DNA of 8,618 nucleotides from contig JAHDGT010000180.1 in assembly GCA_020631675.1 (NCBI GenBank), forward strand, positions 1-8,618. The letters run 5' to 3'. The position numbers and the translations under genes are program-made. The notes beneath the pieces are model-generated. The model was not told where the DNA came from. It did no database searches and saw only the letters and a list, made by a program, of their open reading frames with translations. Origin of the DNA: Bacteroidota bacterium. Its GTDB lineage: Bacteria; Bacteroidota; Bacteroidia; Chitinophagales; UBA2359. Within the stretch, counting starts at the first letter, position 1. Every line of letters starts with the position of its first letter. Shown here piece by piece: positions 7,389 to 8,618 of this stretch.

Positions 7389-8414
7389 TTAATCCCAAGC
7401 CACCACGATCTTACCGATCGTTTGCCCAAATTCTAATTCCTCATGTGCCTTATTCAATTCACTGACATTGTAACGTCCGCCAACAGTAGGTTTCAACTCC
7501 CCTTTCTGGGTCAGATCCACCACGCTCTCCAAGCAACGGCGCAAGACTTTCGGCTTATTATCCGCAATGCGCAGCATATTCACCCCGATCAAAGCCTTAG
7601 AACTCATCATAAACTGCACCGGGTGGTAAATACCAAATTTCATCGCCCTATAAGCCGTCTTTATCACATTCGTCCCTCGTTCACTCAGTACCGCTGCCCC
7701 ATAGCACACGATTCTTCCGCCAGCATCCAACATACCAACTCCCTGACTGACACCAGCACCACCAACCGCATCAAAAATCACATCCAATTTCTTAGAAGGC
7801 GAATGCTTCTTGATCACTTCCCAATCCTTTTCCTCCCTATAATTGATCGGCACATCCACACCAATTTGCTTGAGGTATTCAATTTTCTCCGCCTTGCTCG
7901 TCGTACCATAAACCGTACAGCCTCTACGCTTACAAAGCTGTACCAAAGCCGTACCCACACCACCAGCCGCAGAACGCACCAAAACCTGATCCCCTTCGTG
8001 CAAACGCACCATTTCTTCCGCCGCGTACCAAGCCGTGCAATATTGCGTAGCCAAAGCCACTGCCTCACCGGGATCCATATCATCAGCAATAGGCGTAACC
8101 CCATCCGCTTGGGTACACACCTCTTCCGCATAGCCACCAAAACGCGTAAAAGCCACTACACGTTGTCCTACTTCCACATGATCAACACCCTCGCCAATTG
8201 CCGCTACATGTCCCACTACCTCATAACCGATCACCGTAGGCAAAGGCGGGCAATCCTGATACATGCCCAAACGTGCCACCACATCCGCGTAATTCAAACC
8301 GAAATGCGTCACCCGCACCTTCACCTCCCCTGGCTTGGGATCCTTCACATACCAATCCATCAGCTCGAAAGCCTTCTCCGGTGCGCCTTTTCCTTTTAAT
8401 ACAACTGCCTTCAT
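7389..8414 (-). CDS. Zinc-independent medium-chain dehydrogenase/reductase (quinone oxidoreductase, VAT1-like)
   Basis: A 341-aa cytoplasmic NAD(P)H-dependent oxidoreductase. The N-terminal GroES-like catalytic domain covers about residues 1-125, with the family motif HFGLNYADVVARLGMY (37-52) and GYEVVGHVAAIGEGV (63-77). The Rossmann cofactor domain follows, with VRSAAGGVGTALVQLCK (146-162) as the nucleotide-binding loop and DVIFDAVGG (211-219) and GGRIVCYGA (232-240) downstream. The catalytic zinc ligands of alcohol dehydrogenases are absent (GYE in place of GHE, Asn41 in place of the usual Cys), placing it among zeta-crystallin/quinone oxidoreductase enzymes. The segment TAYRAMKFGIYHPVQFMMSSKALIGVNM (253-280) resembles the VAT1 branch. 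Likely chemistry is reduction of quinones or alpha,beta-unsaturated carbonyls; the substrate cannot be read from sequence. The gene is locally GC-richer than its neighbours. The start ATG at 8414 gives the usual MKAVVL opening. No convincing promoter box is visible upstream. Confidence 0.92.
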   Translation of the reverse strand: MKAVVLKGKGAPEKAFELMDWYVKDPKPGEVKVRVTHFGLNYADVVARLGMYQDCPPLPTVIGYEVVGHVAAIGEGVDHVEVGQRVVAFTRFGGYAEEVCTQADGVTPIADDMDPGEAVALATQYCTAWYAAEEMVRLHEGDQVLVRSAAGGVGTALVQLCKRRGCTVYGTTSKAEKIEYLKQIGVDVPINYREEKDWEVIKKHSPSKKLDVIFDAVGGAGVSQGVGMLDAGGRIVCYGAAVLSERGTNVIKTAYRAMKFGIYHPVQFMMSSKALIGVNMLRIADNKPKVLRRCLESVVDLTQKGELKPTVGGRYNVSELNKAHEELEFGQTIGKIVVAWD

Positions 8415-8544
8415 ATTTGCTGTTTAGGTTTATGGATTACTTGTTTGTTGATGTTTATTTGGGTGCGTTTGTGCAATAAAAAGGGGGATGTTTTTTCATT
8501 CAATATTACCTTGATAAAGGCAAATGAATTAGGGATCGGCAAAA

Positions 8545-8564
8545 AGACGTTGCATGCAACGTCT
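8545..8564. repeat. 20-bp perfect palindrome, REP-like element
   Basis: AGACGTTGCATGCAACGTCT is a perfect 10+10 palindrome, followed on the right by CTACC. From memory, palindromes of the form GTAGAGACG...CGTCTCTAC occur as dispersed REP-like repeats in several phyla, including Bacteroidota. Here the right arm (CGTCTCTAC) is complete and the left arm (AAAAAGACG) is imperfect outside the palindrome. It lies 130 bases upstream of the oxidoreductase start, outside any gene. It has no T-tract, so it is not a typical terminator. Confidence 0.7.
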
Positions 8565-8594
8565 CTACCAGTTATTCCCTTTTTACTGCACAAA

Positions 8595-8618
8595 CCGGGC
8601 TATCCGTTGCAATTCGGG
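8595..8618. repeat. Possible second dispersed repeat, cut by right edge
   Basis: The segment from CCGGGCTATCCGTTGCAA to the window end resembles a short repeat I recall as common between genes in Bacteroidota (GGGCTATCCGTTGCAA or its complement). It shares CGTTGCA with the palindrome at 8545-8564 (8605-8611 and 8548-8554). Only one copy is in the window and it is truncated, so the call rests on recollection, not on repetition seen here. Confidence 0.35.

Noticed and set aside
7443..8399. A 318-codon open frame on the plus strand antisense to the oxidoreductase
   Set aside because: Its translation is rich in His, Arg, Thr and Ser with no domain character, while the opposite strand encodes a clear MDR enzyme. 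It is a shadow of that gene's codon use.
1..8618. CRISPR array, insertion sequence, tRNA or phage genes
   Set aside because: No spaced direct repeats, transposase motifs, terminal inverted repeats, cloverleaf sequence or phage proteins were seen on either strand.

Overview
The window looks like a chromosomal segment of a Bacteroidota bacterium. Three things point there: a short (290 aa) primary sigma factor with no region 1.1 and the N-terminus typical of that phylum; no Shine-Dalgarno sequence before any gene start I checked; and two copies of the Bacteroidota -7 promoter box TAnnTTTG upstream of the sigma gene. Genus cannot be read from this. A large TPR-CHAT protein is compatible with groups such as Saprospiria, but that is only a guess.

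Layout. (1) 2-898 (+): the 3' four-fifths of nspC, carboxynorspermidine/carboxyspermidine decarboxylase of the alternative spermidine pathway, cut by the left window edge. (2) 900-3995 (-): an exported, C-terminally anchored TPR-CHAT protein of 1031 aa, ending one base from nspC. Its CHAT domain keeps the catalytic histidine but has valine where the catalytic cysteine belongs. (3) 4162-4545 (-): a small START-like (SRPBCC) protein, upstream of the CHAT gene on the same strand. (4) 4546-5053: a 508-base AT-rich divergent intergenic region holding a good promoter candidate for the sigma gene. (5) 5054-5926 (+): rpoD/sigA. (6) 5924-5966: a 19-bp perfect-stem bidirectional terminator whose two ends are the stop codons of rpoD and of the next, convergent gene. 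(7) 5964-7376 (-): a membrane-anchored TPR plus beta-propeller-like repeat protein of unknown function. (8) 7389-8414 (-): a zinc-free medium-chain NAD(P)H:quinone oxidoreductase of VAT1 type, 12 bases upstream of gene 7 and probably cotranscribed with it. (9) 8415-8618: non-coding DNA with a 20-bp perfect palindrome of REP-like character and a second possible repeat running into the right edge.

The genes do not form one pathway. They are housekeeping functions (polyamine synthesis, primary sigma factor) interleaved with envelope-associated TPR proteins. I see no insertion sequence, phage gene, tRNA, rRNA or CRISPR array. The most noteworthy points are the apparently cysteine-less CHAT domain, the terminator built from both stop codons, and the palindromic repeat near the right edge.
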